A DNA stretch of 64,000 bases. Source: Streptomyces sp. 2114.4 (lineage in GTDB: Bacteria; Actinomycetota; Actinomycetes; Streptomycetales; Streptomycetaceae). Both the position numbers and the translations under genes were made by a program. How positions within the stretch are numbered: the stretch's first letter is position 1; each line of letters begins with the position of its first letter. The notes beneath the pieces were generated by a model that did not search any database, was not told the origin of the DNA, and saw nothing but the letters and a program-made list of their open reading frames with translations. The stretch is from NCBI RefSeq assembly GCF_900187385.1, contig NZ_FYEY01000001.1:1178001-1242000 (forward strand). Direction: 5' to 3'. Shown piece after piece: positions 62,819 to 64,000 of the stretch.

Positions 62819-64000
62819 CGGGCCACCTCCGCGACCGCCACGACGGGCTCACGGGGTGTCTCGGGTGCGGTCGGGACCGTGACGGTGGCGGTCCGTACGA
62901 TCCTTATCCGCTCGGCGCGGTGGTGCGACACCAGCCGTACCCGCAGCCGCCAGCCGTCGAGTTCCGCGATGTCGCCGGGGGCCGGGATCCGGCCGAGTAT
63001 GTGTGCCACCAGTCCTGCCACCGTCTCGTACGGTCCTTCCGGGGCCTCCAGGCCGATCTTGCGCAGGGTGTCGACCCGGCAGCCGCCGTCCGCGTCCCAC
63101 GCGGGGCGGCCCTCCTCGGGCGGGGCCTGGCCCAGTTCGGGCAGGTCCACGCCGTCGTGCTCGTCGCGGACCTCGCCGACGAGCTCTTCGATGATGTCCT
63201 CCAGGGTGACCACACCGGCCGTGCCGCCGTACTCGTCGACGACCACTGCTATCGGCTGTTCGCTGCGCAGCCGCTCCAGCAGCGGCTGCACCGGCAGGGT
63301 CTCGGGCACCAGCAGCGGCGGCACCGCGATCCGGCTCGCCGGGATGCGCAGCCGGTCGTGCGCCGGGACGGCCAGCGCGTCCTTGAGGTGCACCATGCCG
63401 ACGACCTCGTCGAGGCGGGTGTGGTAGACGGGGAAGCGGGAGAGTCCGGTGGCGCGGGTCAGGTTCACCACGTCCTCGGCGGTCGCGGACGCCTGCAGGG
63501 CACTCACCCGTACGCGCGGCGTCATGACGTTCTCGGCGGTCAGATCGCCCAGCGAGAGGGTGCGGACGAACAGGTCGGCGGTGTCCTGCTCCAGGGCGCC
63601 CGCGCGGGCGGAGTGCCGGGCGAGCGAGACCAGTTCGCCCGGGGTACGGGCGGAGGCCAGCTCGTCGGTCGGCTCCACGCCCAGGGCGCGCACCAGGCGG
63701 TTGGCGACGGTGTTCAGCAGGGTGATCACCGGGCGGAAGAAGCGGGAGAAGGCGCGCTGGGGGCCGGCGACCACCCGGGCGACGGGCAGCGGCTTGGAGA
63801 CCGCCCAGTTCTTCGGCACCAGCTCGCCGACGACCATCTGGACGGCGGAGGCCAGCAGCATGCCGACGACCACGGCGGTGCCGGGCACCGCACCCTTGGG
63901 CAGGCCGGTGGCGGCCAGCGGGCCGGACAGCAGCTCGGCCAGCGCGGGCTCGGCGAGCATACCGACCACCAAGGAGGTGATCGTGATGCCCAGTTGGGTG
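62815..64000 (-). CDS. CNNM/HlyC-CorC-type protein with CBS pair and CorC domain (5' partial)
   Basis: Paralogue of the next gene. The frame stays open to the window edge (QLGITITSLVVGMLAEPALA at the N-terminal side), so the start lies beyond 64000. The remaining DUF21 part (MVVGELVPKNWAVSKPLPVAR) is followed by two CBS motifs (GMVHLKDALAVPAHDRL, IAVVVDEYGGTAGVVTLEDIIEELVGE). A C-terminal CorC_HlyC domain (CRVDTLRKIGLEAPEGPYETVAGLVAHILGRIPAPGD) completes it. Pairing of a full-length and a tail-less CNNM protein is common in actinobacteria. A role in divalent metal homeostasis is likely. Confidence 0.92.
   Translation of the reverse strand, partial: TQLGITITSLVVGMLAEPALAELLSGPLAATGLPKGAVPGTAVVVGMLLASAVQMVVGELVPKNWAVSKPLPVARVVAGPQRAFSRFFRPVITLLNTVANRLVRALGVEPTDELASARTPGELVSLARHSARAGALEQDTADLFVRTLSLGDLTAENVMTPRVRVSALQASATAEDVVNLTRATGLSRFPVYHTRLDEVVGMVHLKDALAVPAHDRLRIPASRIAVPPLLVPETLPVQPLLERLRSEQPIAVVVDEYGGTAGVVTLEDIIEELVGEVRDEHDGVDLPELGQAPPEEGRPAWDADGGCRVDTLRKIGLEAPEGPYETVAGLVAHILGRIPAPGDIAELDGWRLRVRLVSHHRAERIRIVRTATVTVPTAPETPREPVVAVAEVAR

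Overview
The window is very GC-rich. It uses GTG and TTG starts freely, has rare TTA codons, and carries SARP/AfsR, contractile-injection and Tat-dependent secreted genes typical of Streptomyces. All of this points to a Streptomyces or close relative chromosome. I saw no rRNA, tRNA or CRISPR array.

Region 1 (1-24,480) is a phage-tail-like contractile injection system (CIS) of the Streptomyces type. It contains an AAA+ ATPase (5' end outside the window), a membrane protein with a ricin-like C-terminus, a sheath, two tube-type proteins, two small assembly proteins, a very long disordered protein, a LysM baseplate protein, a VgrG-like spike, gp25, a J-like baseplate wedge and a gpI-like tail protein. 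It ends with a zinc-ribbon/transmembrane/discoidin-like protein. A SARP/NB-ARC regulator and a frameshifted candidate CIS effector sit between the ATPase and the structural operon. An accessory block at 2,521-5,123 is bracketed by a 49-bp imperfect inverted repeat. It holds a broken IS5-type transposase, a coiled-coil/winged-helix protein and a tectonin-type beta-propeller.

Region 2 (24,531-38,393) starts with S-adenosylhomocysteinase. It continues as a divergent aromatic meta-cleavage cluster. On the minus strand are an FAD/NAD(P) oxidoreductase, an HpaB/HpaC-type two-component hydroxylase, an aminotransferase and an RraA/HMG-aldolase-type protein. On the plus strand are a semialdehyde dehydrogenase, two hydratase/decarboxylase-family proteins, a 4-oxalocrotonate tautomerase and an extradiol dioxygenase. 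Together these could hydroxylate, ring-cleave and degrade a phenolic, possibly amino-acid-derived, substrate. The dioxygenase contains a TTA codon, suggesting bldA-dependent expression. A strong hairpin separates it from an Nramp metal transporter.

Region 3 (38,463-47,341) is mixed housekeeping and accessory content: AzlCD, an APH-like kinase, small peptides, a VOC protein, IS630 and MFS remnants, a DedA-like protein, an ArsC-like protein, GTP cyclohydrolase I, membrane proteins, a SufR-like regulator and a cupin/zinc-ribbon protein.

Region 4 (47,688-56,152) is an accessory island. A divergent pair, a SLATT-type membrane protein and a TIR-transmembrane-beta-propeller protein, looks like a candidate conflict or defence unit. 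It is followed by a graveyard of mobile-element pieces: a 5'-truncated Tn3 transposase, a truncated dienelactone hydrolase, a methyltransferase flanked by 30-bp inverted repeats, an IS30 fragment and an integrase tail.

Region 5 (56,157-64,000) returns to core-like genes: a Tat-secreted C39-like peptidase, a uridine-kinase-like P-loop protein, a candidate small RNA, an EccA/CbbX-like AAA ATPase, a truncated secreted-protein remnant, and two overlapping CNNM/CBS membrane proteins, the last running off the window.
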